Shown: positions 1-9,080 of the stretch, piece after piece
Position numbering within the stretch: the first letter of the stretch is position 1
How the letters are laid out: the number at the start of each line of letters is the position of its first letter
Assembly (NCBI RefSeq): GCF_003729955.1
Contig: NZ_RJTX01000002.1
Location: 372,001 to 436,000, forward strand
Reading direction: 5' to 3'
Length of the DNA stretch: 64,000 nt
From: Chryseobacterium daecheongense
GTDB lineage: Bacteria; Bacteroidota; Bacteroidia; Flavobacteriales; Weeksellaceae
Translations under genes and position numbers: made by a program
The notes under the pieces: model-generated
What the model was told of the DNA's origin: nothing
Databases searched by the model: none
The model's input: the letters and a program-made list of their open reading frames with translations, nothing else

Positions 1-2
1 AA

Positions 3-914
3 GATGGAGAATCGGTTTATCTTTCAGACAGCTCCATGATCCTGGATCAATTGAAATTAAAACGATATGATCTTGTCATTATAGGAACCGTCCATCGTTA
101 TTTTAATACTTTCCTGACTATTGTTCAGCAGTATAATGCAGCGGTAATTACTCACAACCTTAATTTCATTAAGGCCTCAAAGCTGAAACTAATCAGTGCT
201 ATTTTCAGAGAAGATATTTTCTACAGACTTAAACTTTGGTGGAAAGAAGGCCTGGTTTCTGCTCCTGAAGTGTATAAAAAGGCGAAGAATCTATTGGTTT
301 TAGATCAGGGACTGGTTGCCGGAAAGTATACATTCTTGCCGCTTTTTTATACAAAGAAGTATGATCAGCCTGAAAATAAGGCTCTTACAATAGTGATCCC
401 GGGAGGTGTTTCTCAGAAACGCAGGGATTATGATCATATTTTTAAAACCATTCAAAATTCCAGGATGGCGGAGAAATACACTTTTATATTCTTAGGAAAA
501 ACACAAGGAGAAGAATTAAAAAAGCTTCAAAAACTTTCTCAATCCCTGAATGAAAATATTCAAATAAAATATTTCTCCGAAAGAGTTTCAGCAGAGGAGT
601 TTGAAAGCTGGATGCAGAAAGCAGATGTGTTGTGGTGTCCTGTACAGCAGGAAACTGAATTTTTCAGCCAGAAAGAGATATATGGAGTTACCAAAATGAC
701 GGGAAATATTGGTGACGCTATTACATACGGTAAATTGGCTGTTTTTCCGTCCAAATATCCTTCGTCTCTGCCTTTTATTATTCCTGAACAAGACGATGTA
801 ATAAAGCAGTTTGAAGAACTTGGAAACAAGCATTTCAATTTTCAGGAAAGTTACAGTAAAGACACCGTACAAAAACGTTTGGAAGAGGTCTTGAAAAGCA
901 TGATGGCTATTTAA
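3..914 (+). CDS. Glycosyltransferase-like protein, 5' end outside window
   Basis: The frame is open from base 3, and the first ATG at 36 has coding sequence before it, so this is the 3' part of a longer gene. The visible part has alternating hydrophobic beta strands (LVIIGTV, LTIVIPGG, YTFIFLG) and a C-terminal stretch with ADVLWCPV and GDAITYGKLAVFP, which resembles the nucleotide-sugar binding half of GT-B glycosyltransferases. No classical E-x7-E motif is clear, so the family is inferred. It ends 8 bases inside the convergent flippase gene. With the flippase and FkbM methyltransferase it marks the edge of a surface glycan locus. The acceptor and sugar cannot be told. Confidence 0.55.
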   Translation, partial: DGESVYLSDSSMILDQLKLKRYDLVIIGTVHRYFNTFLTIVQQYNAAVITHNLNFIKASKLKLISAIFREDIFYRLKLWWKEGLVSAPEVYKKAKNLLVLDQGLVAGKYTFLPLFYTKKYDQPENKALTIVIPGGVSQKRRDYDHIFKTIQNSRMAEKYTFIFLGKTQGEELKKLQKLSQSLNENIQIKYFSERVSAEEFESWMQKADVLWCPVQQETEFFSQKEIYGVTKMTGNIGDAITYGKLAVFPSKYPSSLPFIIPEQDDVIKQFEELGNKHFNFQESYSKDTVQKRLEEVLKSMMAI

Positions 915-2385
915 ATTTCAAAATACTTTTAATGAAATTGATATTCAAATAATTCTCTACCGGAAATATCTTTGTAAAATAATTCCCAATATAGATCAAA
1001 GCTAATACAACTGCAGGCTTATAGATAAGATTAATGAAATTACTGTTGAAATTCGGAAGCACAATGGCAACTGTTATAGCCAAGGTGCAGATGATGGAAA
1101 CAAAGATCATTTCAATACTCAAAGGCGACACCTTGAATACAATATAATTAAAAATGATTTTGATAACATTGTAAGTGGTCAGGGAAATAGCGGTAGATAA
1201 AGCAATTCCGATTAGCTTTAAGTCGGTGTTTTTGATGAAATAATAATTAAGTCCAATAGTAAGCCCGGCAAGCAGAAGCATCACCAGAATATTGAAGCGG
1301 TAATATTTGGAAAGGGAAATAATATTCCCATTAAAACCTGTCGCCAAATCTACTAAAACAGCAGAACCCCAGATCCAGACTACAGGTTCATATTCTCTGA
1401 GCATGGTTCCGTTTTTGGGCATAAACTGCGTCAAGTAAGGAAATCCGACCATAATATAAGAAAATAAAACTGCCCCTAAAAAATATAAAGATAAGGACGT
1501 TTTCTTATGAAACCTGTCAAGCTCTTCCATGTCACCGTCAATCAGCGTTTTGTTAATGATTGGTGCGGAAATATTGAACAAGCCCAGCTGTGGAATAGAA
1601 ATAAGGGAAATCAATGCATACAAAACAGAATAGATTCCTACTTCTTCCATGCCCAGGAATTCACCGATCATAAAGCTGTTAATCGCCAGATAATTTCCGA
1701 AAGTTCCCAAAAAACCAAAAAAACTGTAATTGAAAAACTCTTTCCAGAAATTATTCTTCCTGAAATATTCCGTATTGAAATCCGGTTTTATTTTTTCTAA
1801 TCTGTTCGTATAGTAAATATATCCGAAAAGCATCAGAGCAAATATTCCAAAGAAAAATGCAAAAGCCACCTTTTGGGATAACGCAAAATAGAAAAACAGG
1901 CAGAAAGCGCCAAGATTAGCTATTTTAGGAAAAAGATTATCAAAAATATTAGAAACAACAATTCTTTTATAATTGGAAGTGTATTTATTAAAAATAGCAC
2001 AAAAGGAAAGAACCAGAATCAGTGGAAGAATCATCTCTTTGATCTTCCATGCTTCCGAACTTCTGAATTTCGGATAAATATAGGGGAGAAGAAAAAACAC
2101 AATTGTAAAAACCAGGAAATTGACAAAAATGGTCAATAATGATAAAGAAAGCATATTTTGATTTTTGCCATCCTTTTCCACCTTATGAAAAAACTTCACA
2201 TTGGAATAAGAGATTCCTAAGACCACAAAAGGGACCAGCATTTCTGCTGTGGGAAGAATGTAGCGAAGTTTCCCATAAAATTCAAAATCATTCGGGAAAA
2301 TAAAAATTGCTGAAACCGTACCCAACAAAAAACCAATATACCCAATGATGGAATATTTGAATCCTTGTCTTGCCACTACACTCAT
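907..2385 (-). CDS. Wzx-like polysaccharide flippase (MOP superfamily)
   Basis: 492 residues with about a dozen hydrophobic segments spread over the whole length, the pattern of O-antigen/capsule flippases that move undecaprenyl-linked units across the inner membrane. The N terminus (RQGFKYSIIGYIGFLLGTVSAIF) is typical of the Bacteroidota polysaccharide biosynthesis family, and residues 230-290 hold the usual NYLAINSFMIGEFLG-type helix. It starts 9 bases after the stop of the FkbM gene on the same strand, so the two are probably co-transcribed. Its 3' end overlaps the convergent glycosyltransferase gene by 8 bases. The substrate is unknown. The family call is firm; the exact role is inferred from context. 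Confidence 0.85.
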   Translation of the reverse strand: MSVVARQGFKYSIIGYIGFLLGTVSAIFIFPNDFEFYGKLRYILPTAEMLVPFVVLGISYSNVKFFHKVEKDGKNQNMLSLSLLTIFVNFLVFTIVFFLLPYIYPKFRSSEAWKIKEMILPLILVLSFCAIFNKYTSNYKRIVVSNIFDNLFPKIANLGAFCLFFYFALSQKVAFAFFFGIFALMLFGYIYYTNRLEKIKPDFNTEYFRKNNFWKEFFNYSFFGFLGTFGNYLAINSFMIGEFLGMEEVGIYSVLYALISLISIPQLGLFNISAPIINKTLIDGDMEELDRFHKKTSLSLYFLGAVLFSYIMVGFPYLTQFMPKNGTMLREYEPVVWIWGSAVLVDLATGFNGNIISLSKYYRFNILVMLLLAGLTIGLNYYFIKNTDLKLIGIALSTAISLTTYNVIKIIFNYIVFKVSPLSIEMIFVSIICTLAITVAIVLPNFNSNFINLIYKPAVVLALIYIGNYFTKIFPVENYLNINFIKSILKFK

Positions 2386-2394
2386 AATACTGTT

Positions 2395-3189
2395 TTAAGG
2401 TTTTTGGGGAATAAAAATAATGTTGTTGATGTACTCGGTTTTGTTCTTTTCATCACTGGTATTCCGGGTAAGGATCTCTTCGGAAAGTTTTTCAAGTTCA
2501 AAACTCTTTCTGTTCAGGTATTTAGCTTCATATCCCCAACTTTCAATCTCCGAAATATCATTCCAGATAGGTTTTTCATGATGTCTTTGCTCCATTTCCA
2601 CCATCAGTGTGGGAAGAAACTTCTTAATTGTTTTTTTTGCCCCTGAAAGGGTTTTCATTTCATTGCCTTCCACATCTATTTTAATGAAATCCAGCCTTTG
2701 AAAATGTTCCAATGTTGGCCAATCGTCCAACTTGATCACTTTTACCTTTTCCGTATAACTTTTTTGCTCGCCTTGTTCTTTATAGGTAGTATTAAGTGTT
2801 CCCCTTGAAGCGATGATTTTACCATTGATGACAGGAACTTTAAACTCTGCCGTAGTATTTTCGTCCGAAAGAGCTAAAGGTAACACCCTCATAGAAGAAA
2901 ATATCCTTTTTAAACGTCGGAATAGCTTTTTATTGGGCTCAAATGCATACATGTTTTCATGATTCAGTTTGTCTTCAAGCTGATACAGAAAAGTTCCGAC
3001 ATTAGCGCCAATATCAAGAATAACAGCATTGTTGGGAAGGTATTCTTTGATCCATACCAGTTCCGGTTCCACATTTCTTTTTGAAAAATTATCCTTTGTA
3101 AGATGATTTAAATTCTTGAAATATCTTTTCTTATAAAAATCCGGACTTATATATTGTAATTTTTCTGCAATTCTTTGGTACAAAGACAT
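2395..3189 (-). CDS. FkbM family SAM-dependent methyltransferase
   Basis: 264 residues. The SAM-binding loop DIGANVGT lies at about residues 59-66, an acidic ribose-binding position follows in YAFEPNK, and the FkbM signature IKIDVEGNE sits near residue 170. Such enzymes O-methylate sugars or other small hydroxyl groups; next to a flippase and a glycosyltransferase, methylation of a surface polysaccharide is the likely job. It is the first gene of a two-gene minus-strand unit. A TATATTTG box (plus strand 3211-3218) lies 22 bases before the start. The acceptor cannot be read from sequence. Confidence 0.85.
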   Translation of the reverse strand: MSLYQRIAEKLQYISPDFYKKRYFKNLNHLTKDNFSKRNVEPELVWIKEYLPNNAVILDIGANVGTFLYQLEDKLNHENMYAFEPNKKLFRRLKRIFSSMRVLPLALSDENTTAEFKVPVINGKIIASRGTLNTTYKEQGEQKSYTEKVKVIKLDDWPTLEHFQRLDFIKIDVEGNEMKTLSGAKKTIKKFLPTLMVEMEQRHHEKPIWNDISEIESWGYEAKYLNRKSFELEKLSEEILTRNTSDEKNKTEYINNIIFIPQKP

Positions 3190-3210
3190 CCTTTAGTTTT
3201 TGGCGAGTAG

Positions 3211-3218
3211 CAAATATA
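3211..3218 (-). promoter_or_regulatory. Candidate -7 box for the methyltransferase-flippase unit
   Basis: On the minus strand this reads TATATTTG, a match to the Bacteroidota -7 consensus TAnnTTTG. It is placed 22 bases before the FkbM start codon. No clear TTG is seen at the -33 position, so the call is weak. Confidence 0.4.
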
Positions 3219-3358
3219 CGTAAAAATGTTAAACTAATGTTAAATTGGTTAAATTGTAAATGATTGATAATCAGTAATTGATATTTATTGATGGTTTTCA
3301 AAAAATTGAATAACAGAACATTAAGTAACCCTATAACTAGAGCATACTGAAATACGTT

Positions 3359-4024
3359 CTACAAAAACGGAGCATTTAAAAAATCATTCAAAGGTTTCAT
3401 CAGTTTAAAAATCTTAGCAAGGTTTTTCACCGCGTTTTTATCCAGTATTTCCTCATCTTTCAGGTTATATACTACAATGAAATTTTTAAGCTTTAAATAC
3501 TCTGCCATTGGATCTTCCTTTTCAAAGCCCTGAGGTACCTTTTTCAGTTTATCATCCTGATCCAGTTCAGGGAAATGTTTTTTAAAATCCTTTTGATTTA
3601 AAATTTTCAGGAAATCCTCTCCGTATAACGAAATTTCTTTTCGTACTTCCTTTAGAACAGAAGATTCCGGCATGTAAATTCCTCCCGCAAGAAAAGATTT
3701 TTTAGGCTCTAGATGAAGGTAGTAACCTCCTTTCTGGCTGCCTTTTCCCATTCCCAAAGAAGCCCCGAAATTGGTTTTATAAGGAGATTTATCTTTTGAA
3801 AATCGTGTGTCTCTGTAAATTCTGAACAATGATTTCTTAGCATCAATTTTTGATAATTCTTCATCGAAGCCACCCATCTCTTTAATAAGATCTTCCAGAA
3901 AATTAATGACATTTTCCTGAGAATCTGTATAAAGACCTTTATTTTCAGTGAACCATTCCCGGTTATTATTCTGGGTAAGTTTTTTTAAAAAATCGAATGT
4001 TTTTGAAGAAAGAGTAGCTGACAT
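3359..4024 (-). CDS. DUF2461 (TIGR02453) family protein
   Basis: 221 residues from the ATG at 4024. A longer reading from a TTG at 4042 is rejected because that TTG is the end of a TACATTTG promoter box. The family features are visible: TFDFLKKLTQNNNREWF at the N terminus, then FRIYRDTRFSKDKSPYKTNFGA, then YYLHLEPKKSFLAGGIY. These match the conserved blocks of DUF2461, whose biochemical function is not established. It is a single gene with its own promoter, transcribed away from the DEAD-box helicase. No signal peptide or membrane segment is seen. Confidence 0.9.
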   Translation of the reverse strand: MSATLSSKTFDFLKKLTQNNNREWFTENKGLYTDSQENVINFLEDLIKEMGGFDEELSKIDAKKSLFRIYRDTRFSKDKSPYKTNFGASLGMGKGSQKGGYYLHLEPKKSFLAGGIYMPESSVLKEVRKEISLYGEDFLKILNQKDFKKHFPELDQDDKLKKVPQGFEKEDPMAEYLKLKNFIVVYNLKDEEILDKNAVKNLAKIFKLMKPLNDFLNAPFL

Positions 4025-4039
4025 TTTTTTATTTTTACT

Positions 4040-4070
4040 CAAATGTAATTAAAACTGTTCATACCCCCAA
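4040..4070 (-). promoter_or_regulatory. Promoter of the DUF2461 gene
   Basis: Read on the minus strand: TTG (4070-4068), a 20-base spacer, then TACATTTG (4047-4040). This is a full Bacteroidota -33/-7 pair. Only 15 bases separate the -7 box from the ATG at 4024, so the leader would be very short. It also decides the start codon, since the TTG alternative falls inside the -7 box. Confidence 0.65.
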
Positions 4071-4244
4071 GTTGCATGCCGCCTACAAATTATATTTTTT
4101 TCGAGAAAAAAAATCCAATAATTTGATTATGAAAATATTGTTGAAATGTAATTAGATACCCAATAAAAAAAATACATTTTTTTTGAGAAAATTCTAAAAT
4201 GAATATGCTTTTTCAAAATAAAATTATTAATCTCGTAATATTAC

Positions 4245-4278
4245 TTGAAATATAATTCAAATAATAATTGTATCTTTG
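4245..4278 (+). promoter_or_regulatory. Promoter of the DEAD-box helicase gene
   Basis: TTG at 4245-4247, 23-base spacer, TATCTTTG at 4271-4278, 20 bases before the ATG at 4299. The spacer is at the long end for Bacteroidota, but the -7 box is a perfect TAnnTTTG. The TTG itself could be misread as an upstream start codon. Confidence 0.6.
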
Positions 4279-4298
4279 CAAAAATTTTAAAATATTTA

Positions 4299-5987
4299 AT
4301 GAATTTATTTACGGAGTCCAATTTAAGTCCTGACATCCTTAAGGCAATTGGCGAAATGGGCTACGAAAGCCCGACAGAAATCCAAAAACAGACTATCCCT
4401 TTTATTCTTTCAGATATTCGCGATCTAATCGCACTTGCGCAGACTGGGACAGGCAAAACAGCAGCATTTTCGCTTCCGATTTTGGATATGATTGACGATA
4501 CGAGTCGCAAAATCCAACTTTTGGTGCTTTGTCCGACACGGGAATTATGTCTTCAGATTGCTAAAGACATAAAAAACTATTCTAAATACATGCAGAACAT
4601 CAAAACAACTGCGGTGTATGGTGGAAGTAGTATTACCGAACAAATGAGATCTTTAAAGGATAAGCCACAGATCATCGTGGGAACTCCGGGAAGAGTCATT
4701 GACCTTATCAACAGAAAAGCTCTTGATTTTTCAGCGATTCACTGGTTAGTATTAGATGAAGCTGACGAAATGCTTTCCATGGGTTTCAAAGACGAATTGG
4801 AAACAATTTTAAGCGAAACTCCTGAAACAAAGCAAACTTTCTTGTTCTCGGCTACGATGAATAAAGAAGTGGAGAGAATTTCTAAAAATTATCTTACAAA
4901 GCCACATCGTATCTCTGTAGGTTCTATTAACGAAGTTAAAAAGAACATTACCCACGAATATTATGTAGTAGGGTACCGTCAGAAAAAAGAAGCTTTGAAG
5001 AGATTAATTGATGCCAATCCAAATCAGTATTCCATTATTTTCTGTAGAACAAGAATGGAAACTCAGGAAGTGGCAGATTTCTTAATGCAGAATGGATATG
5101 CAGCAGATGCGCTTCACGGGGATCTTTCCCAAGCGCAGAGAGATACGGTAATGAAGAAGTTCAGACTGAAAAATATCGATATCTTGGTAGCAACTGATGT
5201 TGCAGCGAGAGGACTAGATGTTAATTCTCTTACGCACGTAATCCATTATTCTCTGCCGGATGATCCTGAAGTATTCGTTCACAGAAGCGGAAGAACAGGT
5301 AGAGCAGGAAAAGACGGTATATCAATGGCGTTGATTAAGCCTGAAGAAAGCAGAAAGCTAAAGCAGATCAAGTTCTCAACCAAAATTGAGATCAACGAGA
5401 AATTTATTCCTACTGGGGATGAGATCATCAAAGCTCAGGTTGGAGGTGTCTTTGAAAAATTATTTACTGAGCACGAAGATCTGTTTGAATTTGATGATAA
5501 ACTGATTCCGGACTTAAGCAACTTTACCAAAGAAGAGCTTGTTCACCAGTTATTACAGTTCCAGTTAAAGGATTTGGCACTATATTATAAAGATAAGCAT
5601 GACCTTGTTGAACAGAAGCTGAGCAACAGAGATGATGATTATTCAAGAAGAGACAGAGGTCGTGACAGAGATAGAGGAAGAGACCGCGATAGAGGTGGAG
5701 ACAGAGGAAGAGAGCGCGGAGGAAAACCAAGAAGAAAGAATGAAAATATGGTAAGATTCTTCTTCAATCTTGGTAAAAAAGATCAATTGAAAAAGCTTGA
5801 TGTTTTAGATATAATCAATAAAGCGACGGCCGGAAAAAGCAAAAAAAGAGCGGAAATCGGTGACATTGAAATTTTAGAGAAATTCTCTTTCTTTGAAGTG
5901 GAAAAATCGTTTAAAGGAGATCTTTTGAATAATATCCAATCAATGAAGTTCAGAGGAAAAGATATGAGAGCTGAAGAAGCTAACTAA
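4299..5987 (+). CDS. DEAD-box RNA helicase with basic RD repeat and DbpA-type RNA-binding domain
   Basis: 562 residues from ATG 4299; an earlier in-frame TTG at 4245 overlaps the promoter and is rejected. The N terminus has a Q-motif (GYESPTEIQKQTIP), Walker A AQTGTGKT, then PTREL, GTPGR, DEAD and SAT; the second RecA domain carries ARGLD and HRSGRTGRAG. After residue ~440 comes a low-complexity run of RDRGRD units, then a DbpA/CsdA-like RNA-binding domain. This layout is that of DeaD/CsdA proteins, which unwind structured RNA in ribosome assembly and cold adaptation; that role is inferred. A hairpin terminator follows at 6007. This is one of two DEAD-box genes in the window. Confidence 0.93.
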   Translation: MNLFTESNLSPDILKAIGEMGYESPTEIQKQTIPFILSDIRDLIALAQTGTGKTAAFSLPILDMIDDTSRKIQLLVLCPTRELCLQIAKDIKNYSKYMQNIKTTAVYGGSSITEQMRSLKDKPQIIVGTPGRVIDLINRKALDFSAIHWLVLDEADEMLSMGFKDELETILSETPETKQTFLFSATMNKEVERISKNYLTKPHRISVGSINEVKKNITHEYYVVGYRQKKEALKRLIDANPNQYSIIFCRTRMETQEVADFLMQNGYAADALHGDLSQAQRDTVMKKFRLKNIDILVATDVAARGLDVNSLTHVIHYSLPDDPEVFVHRSGRTGRAGKDGISMALIKPEESRKLKQIKFSTKIEINEKFIPTGDEIIKAQVGGVFEKLFTEHEDLFEFDDKLIPDLSNFTKEELVHQLLQFQLKDLALYYKDKHDLVEQKLSNRDDDYSRRDRGRDRDRGRDRDRGGDRGRERGGKPRRKNENMVRFFFNLGKKDQLKKLDVLDIINKATAGKSKKRAEIGDIEILEKFSFFEVEKSFKGDLLNNIQSMKFRGKDMRAEEAN

Positions 5988-6006
5988 TTTATATCATAAA
6001 TTTTAT

Positions 6007-6036
6007 AAAACCGGCCTGAAAGCCGGTTTTTTTATT
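6007..6036 (+). terminator. Rho-independent terminator after the DEAD-box gene
   Basis: Arms AAAACCGGC (6007-6015) and GCCGGTTTT (6022-6030) pair perfectly around a 6-base loop, followed by a T-rich run. Confidence 0.85.
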
Positions 6037-6139
6037 TGATAATCAGGTGTTAAGCTTATGTTAATAAAACTTAACATTAGATTGTTTCAGGTACCATGCT
6101 TTTTTAAGAAATTTGCAAACAAATTATAAAAACTTTACA

Positions 6140-6778
6140 ATGGGAATTGGTAATATTTTCCACGCTTTTCAACCAAAAGATAAAATCTTCTTTGTACTTT
6201 TCGAAAAAGTAACTGAAAACCTAGTTGCAATGTCTGAAGAATTCAATAATGGAGTAAAAGACTTCGATCTTAATGACGACTCTATGTTGAAGAAAATGAG
6301 CGACTACGAACATAAAAATGATGAACTTACTCACGAGATTTTCGTAGAATTGGGTAAAAACTTCATCACACCGTTCGATCGTGAAGACATTCATACATTA
6401 GCTACAGGGCTGGATGATATTGCAGATTACATTTATGCTTCTACAAAATACATTTTCTTATATAAATCTCCACTAATGAGAGCGTACGCAGATTTCTCAT
6501 TATTAATTCATAAAGCTTGTCTGGAAATCCAGAATGCAATGAAAAACCTGAAAGGGTTTAAAAATATGGAGCAGGTAAAAGAAGCTTGTATCAAAGTAAA
6601 TTCTATTGAAAATATTGCAGACGATTTGCTTTCCAACTCAATGGTAGAATTATTTGAAACCAACGATGCTATCAATATCATCAAAGTTTCCTCTGTATTG
6701 AACTATCTTGAAATTGTAACTGATAAAGCAGAAGATGTTGCCAACACGATTGAAAACATCATGATTAAATACGCCTAA
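6140..6778 (+). CDS. DUF47 (PhoU-like) family protein
   Basis: 212 residues, starting at ATG 6140 (MGIGNIFHAFQPKDKIFF); an earlier in-frame ATG at 6113 adds nine atypical residues. The protein is all-helical with the DUF47 features FFVLFEK, the acidic pair in DREDIHTLATGLDDIADYIY near residue 80, and a second repeat with INSIENIADDL. DUF47 proteins resemble PhoU and usually sit before a PiT phosphate transporter, which is the case here (12-base gap). A role in controlling the transporter or phosphate homeostasis is the standard inference. It is cytoplasmic, with no signal peptide. Confidence 0.9.
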   Translation: MGIGNIFHAFQPKDKIFFVLFEKVTENLVAMSEEFNNGVKDFDLNDDSMLKKMSDYEHKNDELTHEIFVELGKNFITPFDREDIHTLATGLDDIADYIYASTKYIFLYKSPLMRAYADFSLLIHKACLEIQNAMKNLKGFKNMEQVKEACIKVNSIENIADDLLSNSMVELFETNDAINIIKVSSVLNYLEIVTDKAEDVANTIENIMIKYA

Positions 6779-6790
6779 ACAATAATAACA

Positions 6791-7933
6791 ATGGAATTTC
6801 CGGTTTTACTTATAGTTATTATTGCTTTGGCCCTGATCTTTGATTACATCAATGGATTCCACGATGCAGCCAACTCAATTGCAACTATAGTTTCTACAAA
6901 AGTATTAACTCCATTCCAGGCTGTACTTTGGGCGGCATTATGGAACTTCGCGGCTTTCTTTTTGGCAGCGTATGTAATTGGAGAATTTAAAATTGGTAAC
7001 ACGATTGCCAAAACAGTTAATGAGAATTTTATCACCCTGGAAGTGATATTCTCAGGTCTTGTTGCAGCTATTGCATGGAACCTTTTAACATGGTGGTTTG
7101 GAATTCCTTCCTCATCATCTCACACCTTGATCGGTGGTTTTTTAGGAGCTGCTTTAACGCATGCTTTTATGATGGATTATCACGATGTGGTAGCAAGTCA
7201 GCCTGATCTTGGTTTTATAGATACTGTTAAGTTAGCTTTTCATCAGTTAACAACTCAGGATGTTGTGAAATTTAACAAAGTGATTCCTATCTTTTTGTTT
7301 ATTTTCATGGCTCCGATTATAGGAATGATCATTTCGATTATTATCACTCTGATCATTGTTCATCTTTATAAAAAATCAAACCCGCATAAAGCAGATAAAT
7401 CGTTTAAAAGATTACAGCTTGTTTCTTCCGCTTTATTCAGTTTGGGACACGGTTTGAATGATGCTCAGAAAGTAATGGGTATTATTGGTGCTGCGTTGAT
7501 CTACTATCATGTACAGGTATTGAATGATCCTATTTATGTCAATCTTGAATCTGCAGCACGTTTCGATTATTTTGCGGAACATTACCTTTGGGTTCCTTTG
7601 GTTTCTTTCTTGGCAATTGGTTTAGGAACCATGAGCGGAGGATGGAAGATCATCAAAACAATGGGAACTAAAATTACGAAAGTAACATCATTAGAAGGTG
7701 TAAGTGCGGAAACAGCAGGAGCGATCACGTTGTTCATCACAGACCACTTCGGTATTCCGGTTTCTACTACACACACCATTACCGGTTCCATTATCGGGGT
7801 AGGACTAACAAAAAGAGTTTCTGCCGTAAGATGGGGAATTACCGTAAGCTTACTTTGGGCATGGGTATTAACGATTCCTATTTCGGCGATCGTTGCAGGA
7901 GTTACCTATCTTTTAGTAACCTGGTTATCGTAA
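6791..7933 (+). CDS. PiT family inorganic phosphate transporter
   Basis: 380 residues with about ten membrane segments. Both PiT repeats are visible: FDYINGFHDAANSIATIVST near the N terminus and SLGHGLNDAQKVMGIIGAA around residue 220, plus paired GIPSSSSHTLIGG and GIPVSTTHTITGS motifs. These proteins carry phosphate with protons or sodium across the inner membrane. It forms a two-gene unit with the DUF47 gene just upstream and is closed by a strong hairpin terminator. The pair is a standard low-affinity phosphate uptake module. Confidence 0.94.
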   Translation: MEFPVLLIVIIALALIFDYINGFHDAANSIATIVSTKVLTPFQAVLWAALWNFAAFFLAAYVIGEFKIGNTIAKTVNENFITLEVIFSGLVAAIAWNLLTWWFGIPSSSSHTLIGGFLGAALTHAFMMDYHDVVASQPDLGFIDTVKLAFHQLTTQDVVKFNKVIPIFLFIFMAPIIGMIISIIITLIIVHLYKKSNPHKADKSFKRLQLVSSALFSLGHGLNDAQKVMGIIGAALIYYHVQVLNDPIYVNLESAARFDYFAEHYLWVPLVSFLAIGLGTMSGGWKIIKTMGTKITKVTSLEGVSAETAGAITLFITDHFGIPVSTTHTITGSIIGVGLTKRVSAVRWGITVSLLWAWVLTIPISAIVAGVTYLLVTWLS

Positions 7934-7954
7934 AAAAAGCAGATATTTAAAATA

Positions 7955-7985
7955 AAAAAACTTTGCCTTTCGGGCAAAGTTTTTT
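7955..7985 (+). terminator. Rho-independent terminator after the PiT gene
   Basis: CTTTGCC (7961-7967) pairs with GGCAAAG (7973-7979), extended by flanking A and T runs, with a TTTTT tail. Confidence 0.85.
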
Positions 7986-8017
7986 GTTTTATAAAGCCCT
8001 GAAAAATTGTATTTTTG
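7983..8017 (+). promoter_or_regulatory. Candidate promoter of the polyprenyl synthase gene
   Basis: TTTG at 7983-7986, 23-base spacer, TATTTTTG at 8010-8017, ATG at 8036. The -33 element lies in the T tail of the previous terminator. The -7 box is good; the long spacer lowers confidence. Confidence 0.5.
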
Positions 8018-8035
8018 TTGAAATTATAGCATTTT

Positions 8036-9007
8036 ATGGAATTTTTAGACAGATACCAACAAATGGTTGCCACAGCCATTACCAAATACACCTTCAAAGA
8101 CAAGCCTACTGAATTGTATGAACCCATGAACTATATTATTTCTCACGGAGGAAAGCGCCTTCGTCCGATCATGGTTCTTATGGCTTGCGATTTATTTGGA
8201 GGTGATCTTGAACAGGCAGTAAAACCGGCACTGGCTATTGAATTTTTCCATAATTTCACTTTGATCCACGATGATATCATGGATGAAGCTCCATTGAGGA
8301 GAAATAAACCTACCATTCATACATTACATGGACTCAACGTAGGTATCCTTTCCGGAGACGGATTGATGCTAAAGGCGTATAAATTCTTTGAAGACCTTGA
8401 GCCTGAAATTTTCAAAGCCTGTATCAGGATTTTTACTCATACGGGATTGTTATTATGTGAAGGCCAACAATATGATATTAATTTTGAAACCCAAGAAAAT
8501 GTGACGTTTGATGATTACATCAGAATGATTACCTACAAAACAGGGGTTTTGAGCGCTTCATCTTTTGAAATCGGAGCATTGATCGCAAGAGCAAACTTTA
8601 AGGATGCCAAAGCTATTTTTAATTTCGGGAAGCATATAGGAATTGCCTTCCAGATTATGGATGATTATCTTGATGTATTTGGGGATCAGGCACAATTCGG
8701 AAAGAAACATGCAGGAGATATTTACGAAAATAAAAAGACCGTTCTTTATTTATTGGCAAGAGAGCATGCTACGGAAGAAGAAAGAAAAGAATTAGATTAC
8801 TGGTATTCTAAAAAGACGGACAATATTGATAAAGTATACGGGGTTGAAAAGATCTTCAGAAGAACTAAAGTAGACGAGAAAGCGTTACGTCTGATTGAAA
8901 AGCATAATGAGATCGGACAAAGTTATCTTCAAAAAATCAATATACCGGAAGACAAGAAAAAGCCGTTCATAGAGTTGGCGAATTATTTGCTAAGAAGAGA
9001 AAGTTAA
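8036..9007 (+). CDS. Trans-isoprenyl diphosphate synthase
   Basis: 323 residues. The first aspartate-rich motif is in FTLIHDDIMDEAPLRRNKPT and the second in QIMDDYLDVFGD, with the GGKRLRP substrate-binding motif at about residues 39-45. This is a polyprenyl synthetase of the IspA/IspB type, which condenses IPP onto an allylic primer. Chain length cannot be set from sequence alone, though the residue before the first DDxxD is not bulky, compatible with medium or long chains (quinone tail or carrier lipid). It is a stand-alone gene with its own promoter, separated from the GSCFA gene by a small palindromic spacer. Confidence 0.92.
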   Translation: MEFLDRYQQMVATAITKYTFKDKPTELYEPMNYIISHGGKRLRPIMVLMACDLFGGDLEQAVKPALAIEFFHNFTLIHDDIMDEAPLRRNKPTIHTLHGLNVGILSGDGLMLKAYKFFEDLEPEIFKACIRIFTHTGLLLCEGQQYDINFETQENVTFDDYIRMITYKTGVLSASSFEIGALIARANFKDAKAIFNFGKHIGIAFQIMDDYLDVFGDQAQFGKKHAGDIYENKKTVLYLLAREHATEEERKELDYWYSKKTDNIDKVYGVEKIFRRTKVDEKALRLIEKHNEIGQSYLQKINIPEDKKKPFIELANYLLRRES

Positions 9008-9020
9008 ATTAGGTAGCCGA

Positions 9021-9075
9021 TTTTAGGTTGCAGGCAGCATTTAACTACAACCTAACACCTTCAACCTACCATCTA
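9021..9075. repeat. Palindromic intergenic repeat
   Basis: TTAGGTTG (9023-9030) and CAACCTAA (9048-9055) form 8-base inverted arms, and further AACCTA-like units follow to about 9070. The element fills the gap between two plus-strand genes. Its build from short near-repeated words and their complement resembles the spacers at 16725-16790 and 29736-29760. Confidence 0.6.
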
Positions 9076-9080
9076 TACCA

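Noticed and set aside
4245..4298. Upstream TTG start of the DEAD-box helicase
   Set aside because: The TTG is the -33 element and the next 50 bases hold the TATCTTTG box; ATG 4299 gives a normal helicase N terminus.
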